A DNA stretch of 50,956 nucleotides from Bradyrhizobium vignae (GCF_004114425.1 NZ_RDQF01000056.1:1-50956); one strand, 5' to 3'. Shown: positions 37,805 to 47,056, counted from the stretch's first letter. Translations and numbers: made by a program. Notes: generated from the sequence alone by a model not told the origin.

Positions 37805-38467
37805 ATGGGGTCGTCGGACGGATTTGAGTCCAAGAAGCTTGGAGTTCCCGGACAGGGCACTTCGCCCGGGCGAATGACGCCGGGCGAACACGGCGGTGCC
37901 GGCCGCGAGGGCGCGCTCAGTCCATTCAGCGGGCTTGGTGAGACCGGCGCCAACCTCGTCGAGGTCCGTGGCGTCATCAAATGGTTCGACGCCTCCAAGG
38001 GCTATGGCTTCATCGTTCCCGACAACGGCTGGCCGGACGTCCTCCTGCACGTCACCGTGCTTAGGCGCGACGGCTTCCAGACGGCTTATGAAGGCGCCCG
38101 CGTCGTCGTCGAATGCATCCAGCGCGCCAAGGGTTACCAAGCCTTCCGCGTCGTCTCGATGGACGAGTCGACCGCGATCCATCCGGCGCAAATGCTGCCG
38201 CCGCGCACCCATGTCACGGTGACCCCGACCAGCGGGCTGGAACGGGCCCAGGTCAAATGGTTCAACCGGCTGCGCGGCTTCGGCTTCCTGACCTGCGGCG
38301 AGGGCACGCCCGACATCTTCGTGCACATGGAGACGCTGCGCCGCTTCGGCATGACCGAGCTCAGGCCAGGCCAGTATGTCCTGGTGCGCTTCGGGCCCGG
38401 CTCCAAGGGCATGATGGCGGCCGAGATCCATCCGGAAACCGGATCGCCGGGATTGCAGTCGCACTAA
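37805..38467 (+). CDS. Double cold-shock-domain protein
   Basis: After a Gly/Pro-rich start of about 50 residues there are two cold-shock domains: VIKWFDASKGYGFIVPDNG with VLLHVTVL, and QVKWFNRLRGFGFLTCGEG with IFVHMETL. Both keep the RNP1 (KGYGFI, RGFGFL) and RNP2 (VLLHV, IFVHM) RNA-binding motifs. The tandem arrangement is typical of alphaproteobacteria. It binds single-stranded RNA or DNA. ATG 37805 or the upstream GTG 37790 may be the start. Confidence 0.92.
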   Translation: MGSSDGFESKKLGVPGQGTSPGRMTPGEHGGAGREGALSPFSGLGETGANLVEVRGVIKWFDASKGYGFIVPDNGWPDVLLHVTVLRRDGFQTAYEGARVVVECIQRAKGYQAFRVVSMDESTAIHPAQMLPPRTHVTVTPTSGLERAQVKWFNRLRGFGFLTCGEGTPDIFVHMETLRRFGMTELRPGQYVLVRFGPGSKGMMAAEIHPETGSPGLQSH

Positions 38468-38581
38468 AGGCTCCAGTTCCCGCAATCGTGAGCAGAGGCG
38501 TGCCGGCTGGCCGGCGCGCCTCTTTCCTTTCCGGCGGTCGCCGCGTAAGGACTGGCCAAGTCCCACGCCTTGAGAGCTCCC

Positions 38582-39067
38582 ATGAACTTTGATCGAAAGG
38601 CCGTCTGGTCCGTTGCGAAGGGCTGGCTTGGCGCCATCCTCGTCGTCGCCGGCTTGGCCGTCGCGAGCGCACCTGTCGGCGCCGCCAGCTTCCAGCCGCT
38701 CGAGATCGTCACCAAGAACGGCGTGCAGGTGTTCTCGGTGGAAATGGCAACGACCGAGGAGGAGAAGCAGACCGGCCTGATGTATCGCAAGGAATTGGCC
38801 GACGGCAAAGGCATGCTGTTCGACTTCAATCCCGAGCAGGAAGTGTCGATGTGGATGAAGAACACCTACGTCTCGCTCGACATGATCTTCATCCGCGCCG
38901 ACGGCCGCATCCTGCGCATCGCCGAGAACACCGAGCCGTTGTCGACGAAGATCATCTCGTCCCGGGGGCCTGCCCGGGCAGTGCTGGAGGTGGTGGCGGG
39001 AACGGCGCAAAAGTACGGCATCCGCCCTGGTGATCGCGTCGGCCACCCTCTGTTCGGCAGCAAATAA
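38582..39067 (+). CDS. DUF192 domain secreted protein
   Basis: This 161-residue protein has a hydrophobic export segment (WLGAILVVAGLAVASAPVGA), then the DUF192 domain: VEMATTEEEKQTGLMYRKEL, GMLFDFNPEQEVSMWMKNT, LDMIFIRADGRILRI and AVLEVVAGTAQKYGIRPGD. The family is small and periplasmic, of unknown biochemical role. It follows the cold-shock gene by about 115 bases and precedes tRNA-Pro. Confidence 0.9.
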   Translation: MNFDRKAVWSVAKGWLGAILVVAGLAVASAPVGAASFQPLEIVTKNGVQVFSVEMATTEEEKQTGLMYRKELADGKGMLFDFNPEQEVSMWMKNTYVSLDMIFIRADGRILRIAENTEPLSTKIISSRGPARAVLEVVAGTAQKYGIRPGDRVGHPLFGSK

Positions 39068-39106
39068 GGCGGGCAGGCCCCGGGCGCTTGCCGGCCTTGC
39101 GGGCGG

Positions 39107-39179
39107 CTTTGGAAGCTTGCTGGCGTCTTTGGAAGCTTGCTGGCGCCTTTGGAAGCTTGCTGGCGCCTTGGGAAGCGTG
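39107..39179. repeat. 20-bp tandem repeat, 3.6 copies
   Basis: CTTTGGAAGCTTGCTGGCGT is repeated at 39107, 39127 and 39147 (units differ at one base), with a partial diverged fourth copy at 39167-39179. It lies between the DUF192 gene and tRNA-Pro. Unit length is close to two helical turns. It is a direct array without spacers, so not CRISPR. Confidence 0.8.
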
Positions 39180-39203
39180 TATCGACAGGGCTTGCCGGAC
39201 ATT

Positions 39204-39280
39204 CGGGGTATAGCGCAGCCTGGTAGCGCGGCAGTTTTGGGTACTGCAGGTCGTTGGTTCGAATCCAGCTGCCCCGACCA
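39204..39280 (+). tRNA. tRNA-Pro (anticodon UGG)
   Basis: The acceptor CGGGGTA pairs with TGCCCCG and the 3' ACCA is encoded. The D-arm is GCGCAGCCTGGTAGCGC, the anticodon loop TTTTGGGTA gives TGG, and the T-arm is GTTGGTTCGAATCCAGC. The length is 77 bases. The second phage-like patch begins a few kilobases downstream, but I could not find a repeat of this 3' end there. Confidence 0.95.
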
Positions 39281-39423
39281 ACTAACCCGCTGAAACTGCG
39301 GCGACATTTGTTCTCCTTTCCATGCTGATTGCGCTCGCGCTTACCACGGGGAAGCACCGGGGAAGCACGAGCGCGGATTTTAGGTCAGTCGAGCGGGTTT
39401 TGTGTAGTCCGCCGCCATCGATC

Positions 39424-39714
39424 TCAATGCAGCGTGTTCTCCATTGCTGCCTTCGCTTCCATCATTCGTAGCGCCATCGGCAAGGTTACCGCGGCATCGA
39501 TCTCAACCAGGTTGCCCGGCAGGGCACGGAATTGACCGGCGGCCTTGCCTTTGAGAGGCGCCAGCATTGCGGCGGCAATTGCCGAGCTGACCTGACACCG
39601 GACAAGGCCGTTATTGTCTTCAATGGCCAGGATTAGGTCGGTACCGCGGCGGGCGAGCAGGGCGCCAAGATCAGTCGAATGGGAAGAGGTACGGAGGGCG
39701 ACTTGGGTGCGCAT
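39424..39714 (-). CDS. Unknown protein, 96 residues
   Basis: From ATG 39714 the frame reads MRTQVALRTSSHSTDLGALL, then DLILAIEDNNGLVRCQVSSA and an Ala/Met-rich helical end. AAAGGCAAAACGTT is a possible ribosome site. The composition is acceptable but no family is recognised. It may be a cargo gene of the adjoining phage-derived patch. Confidence 0.4.
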   Translation of the reverse strand: MRTQVALRTSSHSTDLGALLARRGTDLILAIEDNNGLVRCQVSSAIAAAMLAPLKGKAAGQFRALPGNLVEIDAAVTLPMALRMMEAKAAMENTLH

Positions 39715-40131
39715 AACGTTTTGCCTTTCGAGCAAGAGTTAGAGTCCAGGGGCGAAATGACCGACGTTAGAGCGGCCCCGCACGTCTTTGGGCTTGCGCC
39801 TTGGACATTCGCGCGCGGCCCCTGGACAATCTGATGATGCCGACTAACCGGAAATGGCATTCGGCTAACGTTCGGGCTTTCGACCCGGGATCAGGATGAG
39901 GCCCGCCGAAAAATCAGCAATGAATATTTTGTCGATAAAAGTCTAATACGCAAAGCCCGACACCTTGGACTTTGATGTTCTGTTCATTTTGTCGATTTGC
40001 GCGCTTTTGTCGGGTTTTCAAACCGCGCAAAACAATACAGGAAATGACTGTGCCGCAGATACTTTTGTGACTCGAACATTTGAGTGGCGTCAGCGACTTA
40101 GCTAGACTCAGTGCGCCGAATAGGAGCGCAC
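39715..40131. other. AT-rich intergenic with repeated TTTTGTCG
   Basis: TTTTGTCG occurs at 39927, 39987 and 40005, the first two exactly 60 bp apart and the last two 18 bp apart. The stretch is AT-rich compared with its surroundings and lies between divergent genes. No frame is supported. Confidence 0.5.
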
Positions 40132-40563
40132 ATGAGGAAAAAGCGAGTTACGCCGTCGAAGGATCCCGCAGTGATCGCGCTCCATCGCGTTATGACCTCG
40201 CGCACCGATGCGCAGTATGACGCCGCAATAGCAGACCTCGAGACGTGCCCGGCGCTCACAGCCCAAGGCGTGCGCGCAAAGCGTAATTTGGAGCGGTCGC
40301 GCCAGGCAGCGCTTGAGCAAGGCGATCGCTTGACACCGGAGGGCCGCATCATGATGGGGCGATTGGCCGACACAATCGACGAAGGACTGGCACTGCTTAC
40401 ACGAGCCGGCTTGAGGACGCCTCGGCCTCGGCCGGCACCGACCACGGGCCCGCTCCCTACCCCTAGGGGGGAGGCGCGGCTCGCAGTCCAAAGGCCGCAA
40501 AGCCGATCGGCTAATTTTCGGATTCTCGGGAAGTCGAAGGTCATCCGTGCCGGTAGAGGCTAG
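40132..40563 (+). CDS. Unknown protein, 143 residues
   Basis: It starts at ATG 40132 with AGGAGCGCAC. KDPAVIALHRVMTSRTDAQY and GVRAKRNLERSRQAALEQGD are helical; the C-terminal 40 residues are Pro/Arg-rich and look disordered. Its stop and that of the convergent AlbA_2-type gene share the palindrome CTAG (40560-40563). I recognise no domain. The gene may be cargo of the phage-derived region. Confidence 0.55.
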   Translation: MRKKRVTPSKDPAVIALHRVMTSRTDAQYDAAIADLETCPALTAQGVRAKRNLERSRQAALEQGDRLTPEGRIMMGRLADTIDEGLALLTRAGLRTPRPRPAPTTGPLPTPRGEARLAVQRPQSRSANFRILGKSKVIRAGRG

Positions 40564-41855
40564 CTTACTGAGGGCCAAGATACGCTGAACTCCCATGACG
40601 GATGGTATCCGCCCAAATTCCAAACGTCTTTGTCGATCGTCATCATCAGTTCGTCAAAGCTCTGCGGTTCTCCAACTTCATACTTCGGGAACGTCACGCT
40701 ACCCACAGGGACTGTAGCGCTCGGAGCGTTTGTATACCCGTGAACATAAAGGGGGTCTGAGTTCATCAGCTCAATCTCGAGAGCAAATGGCTGCGTTGGG
40801 CGAGCATTTGCTGAACGGATAATCTGAGCGGCTTGGACAACACACGCGACGTTCCAGAGCAGCTCTGTGATGTCTAGGAAGTCTACGCGCGGCTTCGGGC
40901 TCTCGACCCTTTTTTGCCAGATAAAGCGTTCAATAAGCCCTTCGCTCGTCACGCGGTCTCTTCCCAGACAGCTGGCGCCCTCCAATTCACGTTCAACAGC
41001 CCTAAGCCGAGGCGTCCATGCGCGGGTTGTGCGGAGATCGCGCCACATGAGGTGCCTGATCTGACCGGCGCCGCCGAACGTACGTGCAGCTATCTGCCTC
41101 AACCACGGTTGTTTCATGATGTCCGCGAGCAAGAACGGTGCGAGCGGGCGAGCGGTGACACGTAAGGCCCAGATGCTAACCCAAACGCGGCCGTCCCCGT
41201 CCGGCTGATAGATTCCCTGCAATCCATTGTAGGGATGAATACGTTGATGCTCGTGGGGTAGCCACGAGAAGAAGCGCTCAGCGCTGTCTTTAAAGGCTTG
41301 GCCAGCATCTGCGGCGGAGCGCGCCTTCTGCCGCGTCATCTCCTGAATCTCAAGCATGCTCATCGGTTCGGCACGGTCGTTCCGGCGAACATAGCAATGG
41401 TTGTTCTGCGTGTGCCGATGGGGCGCGAGATAGGATTCAAGCGTTCGCAAAATGATCACACCGCTGGCGCCGTCGCCCTCGGTCACGACGCCTTCGCACT
41501 CAAATACTGGAAGCTTCGGCTCTACGCGGTCACTTATCGCTTGATGTAGCCGGGCCGCGGCCTCCTTGCAGCGCGGTATCGGCAGTATCGGGGCCTTCGC
41601 GCGCTTGGTCGCGGTATCTTCATCGATACCGACAACGAGCGTGCCGCCTACAGTGTTCGCAAAGGCAATGATCTCAGCGGCCAGTTCATCCTTTGCCTCG
41701 TCACCGAGCTTACCGCCAACCATCCAGGGATCGTCACCGCCCTTCTTCGCAGGCAAGGCGCGCTTGAGTTCAAAATCTATAGTTTCGGCGGCCTCATTGT
41801 CGATTGCTGCTTGAACTTCAGAGTCAGTGACTTCCGACAAGCGGGTGGGAAACAT
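40560..41855 (-). CDS. AlbA_2/Schlafen-type ATP-binding protein
   Basis: The first 200 residues of this 431-residue protein show the AlbA_2 (Schlafen-like) domain: ETIDFELKRALP, then KDELAAEIIAFANTVGGTLV, VGIDED and SYLAPHRHTQNNHCYVRRN. The remainder is unassigned and contains several Trp-rich strands. AlbA_2 proteins bind nucleic acid and are often found in anti-phage or mobile contexts. It lies divergent from phage tail genes, so defence or phage regulation is plausible but unproven. ATG 41855 is the start. Confidence 0.75.
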   Translation of the reverse strand: MFPTRLSEVTDSEVQAAIDNEAAETIDFELKRALPAKKGGDDPWMVGGKLGDEAKDELAAEIIAFANTVGGTLVVGIDEDTATKRAKAPILPIPRCKEAAARLHQAISDRVEPKLPVFECEGVVTEGDGASGVIILRTLESYLAPHRHTQNNHCYVRRNDRAEPMSMLEIQEMTRQKARSAADAGQAFKDSAERFFSWLPHEHQRIHPYNGLQGIYQPDGDGRVWVSIWALRVTARPLAPFLLADIMKQPWLRQIAARTFGGAGQIRHLMWRDLRTTRAWTPRLRAVERELEGASCLGRDRVTSEGLIERFIWQKRVESPKPRVDFLDITELLWNVACVVQAAQIIRSANARPTQPFALEIELMNSDPLYVHGYTNAPSATVPVGSVTFPKYEVGEPQSFDELMMTIDKDVWNLGGYHPSWEFSVSWPSVS

Positions 41856-42044
41856 GGCTCATTCCAAGGTTGTCCGGGACGCTTCATCTCTTCGCGCGTC
41901 GCCAGGCATGCTTTAGCAACGCCAACTATTCACTTTCCAATAACCGCGTCTGAGTTACACTTCAATACACGGACGTCTACGCCGCTTCGCCGACGGCACC
42001 CACCGCGCAATCCCGCGCATTTCCTCTCGCCCCGTCAGCGAACA

Positions 42045-43191
42045 ATGTCATCCACCCCTTACGACCGTCAGACGTCCTTTGCGCTGTTCAGTGCAGAGAA
42101 TCCAAGAGCTCAAATCCCGGGAGATCTTGTCGACGCGGAGTTCAACGCCGTCAAGCTGGCGATGGACGACACCCAGCAGAACCTGGCCAAGATCCAGGAC
42201 GACGACGGTGTCCTGAAGCGAGGCTCCGTCGGTCGAGCGCAGTTCGACAGCAGTGTTACTCTCGGTTTTGCAGCTCCGTCGCAGTGGGCGACCGGTGTTC
42301 TCTACACCGCCGAAGTCAACACCGTATTCCACAATTCGATCTTCTACATCGCGAACACGACCCACACATCCGGCGTCAGTTTCGACGCAAGCAAGTGGGA
42401 CGAGATCGCCGATTTCACGGCCGCGGTGGCGATCACCGACGGCTCGATCACGTCTGCCAAGCTGGCCGACGGCGCGGTCGCCGCGAACAAGCTGGCCGAC
42501 GGCGTCGTTTCGAACTCGAAGCTTGCGACCGGCGCCGTCACGACGACTAAACTGGCCGATCTGAACGTCACGACGGCGAAAGTGGCTGACGCCGCGATTA
42601 CGTTGTCGAAGCTGGAGCCGAGCATCGCCATGCCCGCAGGCCTCGGCCCGCTGCCGTGGTCGGGCGCAACGCTCCCGGCGGGATGGGATTGGGCCGACGG
42701 TGGCGTGCTCCTTTCGGATACGCCGTATCCTGCACTTCGTGCCCGATACGTCACTGACGGCTTTCCCTTCGGTCAAGACGGCTCCGGCAACCCGAAGAAG
42801 CCCGATATGCGGGCGCGTTCCCGCCGGCGTGGACGTTATGAACGGTTCTGCTGCGGGACGGCTCACCGCTGCTGTCTCGGGCTTCGGCGATGCATTAGGG
42901 GGGACCGGTGGCGCTCAGTCGGTGATCCTGACGTCGGCGCAGATGCCGTCACACACCCACAGCGTCACGGATCCGGGCCACACGCACAGCTTCAACAACA
43001 ACCCGGTCGTGACGGGTACAAACAGTATCCAGACGACGAGCGGCAATACCTACATCGTGCCAGGAAGCCCTCAGACGTCGACCATCGTGGCGAACGTCAC
43101 GGGCATTTCGATCCAGTCGACCGGAGGCGGCGGCGCGCACAACAACGTTCAGCCGACGATCGTGCTCAACTATATCATCAAGGCTCACTGA
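42045..43191 (+). pseudogene. Phage tail fibre gene with a frameshift
   Basis: From ATG 42045 the frame encodes MSSTPYDRQTSFALFSAENP, a run of degenerate repeats (SAKLADGAVAANKLADGVVS, then similar units), and the tail-collar start PKKPDM. At 42810-42813 the expected RGRVPAGVD continues only in the +1 (equivalently -2) frame, where AGRLTAAVSGFGDALGGTGG and the His-rich SHTHSVTDPGHTHSFNN collar motif run to the TGA at 43189. Two bases appear to be missing. Without the shift the frame reads into the next gene. Confidence 0.8.
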
Positions 43192-43193
43192 CG

Positions 43194-46100
43194 ATGCCGC
43201 AGTCGATCGAATTCGAAGGCCAACGCCACGAATTTCCTGACGACTTCACGCAAGCGGACATACAGCGCGCGTTGAGGTCAATGCCTGGCGTATCAGGCGG
43301 GGACCGACCAATTCAGGTGCAAGGGCCGGACGGCACGGTGGTCGAATTTCCGCCCGGCACGTCAAACGAGGAGATGACAACGGCTTTTCGAAAGCATTAC
43401 GGCTCGCCAGTACGGCCGCCACTGCCTTCGCTTCCGCCTGGCTACAAACTCGATCCGCCCAACCGGCATCCGACGCTAGTGCCTGTCGATCATGATCCGT
43501 GGGCGGCTTTTCCCGACGCGAAGCCGCCGTTTGATCCTTCGAAGCCCTATCAAGTCGTCGACAAGCCGCCTTTCGATCCCACGAAGCCGTTCCAAGCCAC
43601 TTCAAATCCCGCGCCGCCGGCTGCCCGACCAAATCCCTTCGACCGGTTCGATGGCCTGCCGACGCCTACCCCGCGACCGGTTACAGACCCTGCGTTGCTG
43701 GCGCAGCTCGAGGGTTCGGCGCCTGCCGTGCCAATGACGCCGTCGGGTCGCATCTACGTCACGCCGGCCGATGTGCCGCAACAGCCCAAGCCCATCGAGC
43801 GCCCCGCGTCGATCCTGCCAAGTAGCGTGGGCGGCGCGGTGCGCGACTTCCAGGTCGGCGCCCAAGGCGTCGGCAAGGGGCTTACCGACATCGTCACCGG
43901 TCCGTTCGATCTCGTGGCGGGCGCGCAGAACGCGCTCGTGTCCGGCATCAACAAGCTGGCCGGAACGAACATCCCGATGGCCACGCCAGCGTCCAAGCTG
44001 GTCGAGAAGGCCGTCGACGCCACCGGCATCCCGGTCATCGACCCGGCCACGATGTCGCGGAGCGAGGAGCTCGCCTATGACGCCAGCCAGTTCGGCACCC
44101 AAGCCATCGGCACCGGCGCCATGTTGGCGCAGCGCGCCCCGCAGGTGGCGGCCGCAGCTACGCGATCCGAGACCGTTCCTGAGCGGGTGCTGGATCACAT
44201 GGCGCGCCCCTATGCGGAAGCGCCGGCGCGGACGTTAGTGGGCGATACAATCGGCGGTGTGGGCGCTGGCATCGCGGTCAACGCTGCCGACAACTACGTT
44301 CCCGATGATGCAAGCGTCTTTGGCCACTATGTCGGGCATGGGTTGAAGGACGTAACAAATGCATTGGCCCCACTGGCCGGCGCTTCTGGCGCCAACACGT
44401 TGCAGGCCGGCGCCGAGGGTCTTGGTGGCTTGATCCGAAATCTGGCTTCGAAGACCTTCTCGTCCGCGCCGGCGCCGATCCCGCTCAACCCGAATACAAA
44501 GGCCCCGTATAGTGCTGCCGATGTCGACCGTGCCGCGGCAAAGATCCAGTCGGCGGCTACCGGCTCCCCGCGAGCCCTGGCGCAAGACATTCGAGAAAAC
44601 GCGGCCGCGCTGGCGAAGCCGGAAGAGGGCGGCACGGCGGTCCAGGCCTCTGCTATACCTACATCGGGGCTGCTTTCAAAAGATCCCGGCCTCATCGCAG
44701 CCGAGCAAGCCGCACGCCTTAAGTCATCGCCTGAGTTCGTCAAGCGAGACCAGAACGTCAAGGCGGCCACGGCCGAGCGCGTGGACGCCATGCGCGATCC
44801 GGGAGCGGACCTGGGCGCGGTCATGCGCCGCGCGGCCGAAGCGCGCGCCGAGCGCATCAGCGCCGCGGAAGGAGACGTCCTGCAACGCCAAGACGCGGTC
44901 AACTCGCTCGATCTGATCCGGCGCGACCAGGGGCAACCTCTCAGCGTTATTGCCAATAGCGAAGCCAAAGCCAATGCCTCCCACCGTCTCGATCGGGCAT
45001 TGGTCGAGGAGACCTATCTCCCGGCCCGCGCTGAGAAGAACCGCCTCTTCGACACCGCCCCGGGCCGCAATCAGGAGCTCCCAGCACACGATGTATTCGG
45101 AGCGATCGATCGTATCCGCGCCGGCGCGAATAACCTGGCCCCAGGAACTCTGCCCGAAGACTTCATGCGCCGGCTGAACGCTCTGCGGCCGCAGATGATT
45201 GAACACCCCCCGGAAAGCGGCCAAATGGTGAATGTGGGCGGCCCCGGGACGGCATCAGGGGCCGATTTGGCCGACCTTCGAAAGTTCATCGGGCCGGCGC
45301 AGCAGCAGGCGCAAGCCCGTGGCAACTTCGACCTGGCCGACAACCTCGGTCGACTTCGTGCAGCCATCAACCGCACGATCGAGGAGGCTCCGGGCTACGC
45401 CGAAGCGAACGCCAATTACCAGCAATTCGCCGAGCGCTTCCGCCCCGAGCCGAATGACGCAATGGCAAAGTTCACGCGTGCGATCGATCGCGGAGGCCAG
45501 AATATCCACGGTGAGCTCAATCGCGGTGCAACACCGCCAAGCGAGACAGCCGGACGCTTTCTGAATAGCGCCGAGAGTGCTGCGACTTTGCCGCGCGCAC
45601 TGCAGGGCTCGCCCGCGATCACGGCGGCCGAAACAGCCCTGCGCGATCATTACCGATCGAGCTTGGCGATGTCCGCGCTAAACCCGGATGGCACGATTAA
45701 TCCGATCCGCGCGTCGGCATGGGCAAATAACCACGCTGAGATCCTGGCGCAGTTCCCGGCCATCCGGCGGGAGTTCGATGATATCATCGCTCAGGCGCGC
45801 CGCGGCGAGCAGCTGTCTATGCAGGCGCGCGCTGATCTGGAGGCAGCTCGGACGGCACGGAAAGCCACCGAGGCCGAAGTCGACCGGTCCGTCGTGGGCA
45901 CTTTGATCCGGGAAGATCCGCGGGATGCAGCTCTAAGTATCCTTAGCGACAAGTACGGTGGACCGAAGAAGCTCGACGAAATCAGCACACTGGTCCGCAA
46001 CGACGCGCAAGCCCAGCGCGGCTGGAAGGCAGCGATGTCGGAAGTTCTGGCGGATAAGGTGCAGGGAACGCGGCAGGTCGGTGAAACGCTCGAGGTCCAG

Positions 46101-46526
46101 TTCGCGCGGCTGGCCAAGGAGTTCAGAGACAACGAGACGCTGCTCGCGAAGACTTTCTCGCCGGAGGAGATGAACAATCTCCGCCAGGCACACAAGATTT
46201 TGTCCTATTTCAAGGAAGCAGAAAAGCGAGCGACTGTGGGCAGCGACACAGCTGAGAAAATCAACATTCCTGGTTGGGCGCAGCTGGCCGTTCGACACTT
46301 CAAGGGTGATCTCGCCGGGGGCGGCTTGATCAAGCGATTCAAGCTCCTCCTTGAGATGCTGCCTTCGAACAAGCAGAATGCGGACGAGATTATCCACATG
46401 GCATGGTTCGATCCGAACGTGGCGGCGTACCTCCTGGAGCGCCCAATAAAGAACCCGAATGTGCCGCAGTACAATATTGACTTGCGTCGTCTGATCGCGG
46501 CCGCCAACGCATCGCGCGAAGATTAG
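43194..46526 (+). CDS. Large phage DNA-ejection / internal virion-like protein
   Basis: The true start is ATG 43194, two bases past the fibre stop. The 1110-residue product begins MPQSIEFEGQRHEFPDDFTQ, a short domain seen at the start of such proteins. It continues with Pro-rich repeats (KPPFDPSKPYQVVDKPPFDP), a Gly/Ala helical amphipathic segment (IGTGAMLAQRAPQVAAAA), and a very long coiled-coil-rich region. This layout fits podoviral ejection proteins that cross the envelope during DNA delivery. There is no recognisable lysozyme or protease motif. Confidence 0.65.
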   Translation: MPQSIEFEGQRHEFPDDFTQADIQRALRSMPGVSGGDRPIQVQGPDGTVVEFPPGTSNEEMTTAFRKHYGSPVRPPLPSLPPGYKLDPPNRHPTLVPVDHDPWAAFPDAKPPFDPSKPYQVVDKPPFDPTKPFQATSNPAPPAARPNPFDRFDGLPTPTPRPVTDPALLAQLEGSAPAVPMTPSGRIYVTPADVPQQPKPIERPASILPSSVGGAVRDFQVGAQGVGKGLTDIVTGPFDLVAGAQNALVSGINKLAGTNIPMATPASKLVEKAVDATGIPVIDPATMSRSEELAYDASQFGTQAIGTGAMLAQRAPQVAAAATRSETVPERVLDHMARPYAEAPARTLVGDTIGGVGAGIAVNAADNYVPDDASVFGHYVGHGLKDVTNALAPLAGASGANTLQAGAEGLGGLIRNLASKTFSSAPAPIPLNPNTKAPYSAADVDRAAAKIQSAATGSPRALAQDIRENAAALAKPEEGGTAVQASAIPTSGLLSKDPGLIAAEQAARLKSSPEFVKRDQNVKAATAERVDAMRDPGADLGAVMRRAAEARAERISAAEGDVLQRQDAVNSLDLIRRDQGQPLSVIANSEAKANASHRLDRALVEETYLPARAEKNRLFDTAPGRNQELPAHDVFGAIDRIRAGANNLAPGTLPEDFMRRLNALRPQMIEHPPESGQMVNVGGPGTASGADLADLRKFIGPAQQQAQARGNFDLADNLGRLRAAINRTIEEAPGYAEANANYQQFAERFRPEPNDAMAKFTRAIDRGGQNIHGELNRGATPPSETAGRFLNSAESAATLPRALQGSPAITAAETALRDHYRSSLAMSALNPDGTINPIRASAWANNHAEILAQFPAIRREFDDIIAQARRGEQLSMQARADLEAARTARKATEAEVDRSVVGTLIREDPRDAALSILSDKYGGPKKLDEISTLVRNDAQAQRGWKAAMSEVLADKVQGTRQVGETLEVQFARLAKEFRDNETLLAKTFSPEEMNNLRQAHKILSYFKEAEKRATVGSDTAEKINIPGWAQLAVRHFKGDLAGGGLIKRFKLLLEMLPSNKQNADEIIHMAWFDPNVAAYLLERPIKNPNVPQYNIDLRRLIAAANASRED

Positions 46527-46536
46527 GGAGACCTGA

Positions 46537-46998
46537 ATGCCTTCTATCGCGGCCTACGATCTCACTGAACAACAGCGAGCATTGGTGCGCCTTATTGTCA
46601 GCGAGGGCAGGCGGCCCGAGGAGGCTGCGGAGCTCGCTGGCTACCACCCAAAATCGGTCTATAAGACCATGCGGCTGCCGGCAGTCGCTGCTGCGATTTC
46701 GGAGTCCATCCAGCTGGACCTGGCAGTTGTTGGGGCGCCGTTGGCTTATCGGGTGGCGAAGTCGCTGCTCCAAGATGCAAGCGTCAGCGCTCGCGTCCGA
46801 GCGGACCTTTCTATCAAGGTCTTGGATCGGGCAGGGCACATTGCGCCAACTCGCAAGGAGACGGCCTCTCAGCAAAAGTCACTCTCCGAAATGTCTCGCG
46901 ACGAACTGGCTGCTTTCATCGCGAGTAACCAAGCCGAGATTGACAAGATTGAGGCTGAGCTTGCGTCGCGTGCGAAGGACGTGTCGTATCTAGGCTAG
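46537..46998 (+). CDS. Terminase small subunit-like protein
   Basis: This 153-residue protein opens with YDLTEQQRALVRLIVSEGRR, then PEEAAELAGYHPKSVYKTMR, a helix-turn-helix that matches terminase small subunits (xAAxxAGYxxxS). The C-terminal part is a coiled coil (MSRDELAAFIASNQAEIDKI). It would recognise the packaging site. No large terminase gene follows, which supports the view that this patch is a fragment. The start is eight bases past the preceding stop plus a weak GGGAGACC site. Confidence 0.75.
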   Translation: MPSIAAYDLTEQQRALVRLIVSEGRRPEEAAELAGYHPKSVYKTMRLPAVAAAISESIQLDLAVVGAPLAYRVAKSLLQDASVSARVRADLSIKVLDRAGHIAPTRKETASQQKSLSEMSRDELAAFIASNQAEIDKIEAELASRAKDVSYLG

Positions 46999-47056
46999 GC
47001 GCTCCGAGATGATTCTCTTTCGGTAAAAAGTGGTACATTCCCGGAGAGGAACGACC

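Larger units (their letters stand above)
42045..46998 (+). mobile_element. Second phage-derived patch (tail fibre, ejection protein, terminase small subunit)
   Basis: Three consecutive plus-strand genes are phage-derived: a frameshifted tail fibre, a large internal-virion-like protein and a terminase-small-subunit-like protein. The order and types recall the virion region of podoviruses. Neither end is defined: there is no integrase and no repeat of the tRNA-Pro 3' end. It is probably a remnant. Confidence 0.6.

Noticed and set aside
39107..39179. Possible CRISPR array
   Set aside because: Units are contiguous without spacers and no cas genes are near.
37670..39357. Long minus-strand frames across tRNA-Pro and its flank, encoding GAAGFEPTTCSTQNCRATRL
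   Set aside because: The segment is the antisense translation of the tRNA gene, a well-known false protein. The rest is the shadow of the cold-shock and DUF192 genes.
41811..46526. A continuous 1571-codon plus-strand frame
   Set aside because: It joins the tail fibre (shifted out of frame near 42810) to the ejection protein. The sequence between 42815 and 43193 is Arg/His-rich non-protein; the real genes start at 42045 and 43194.
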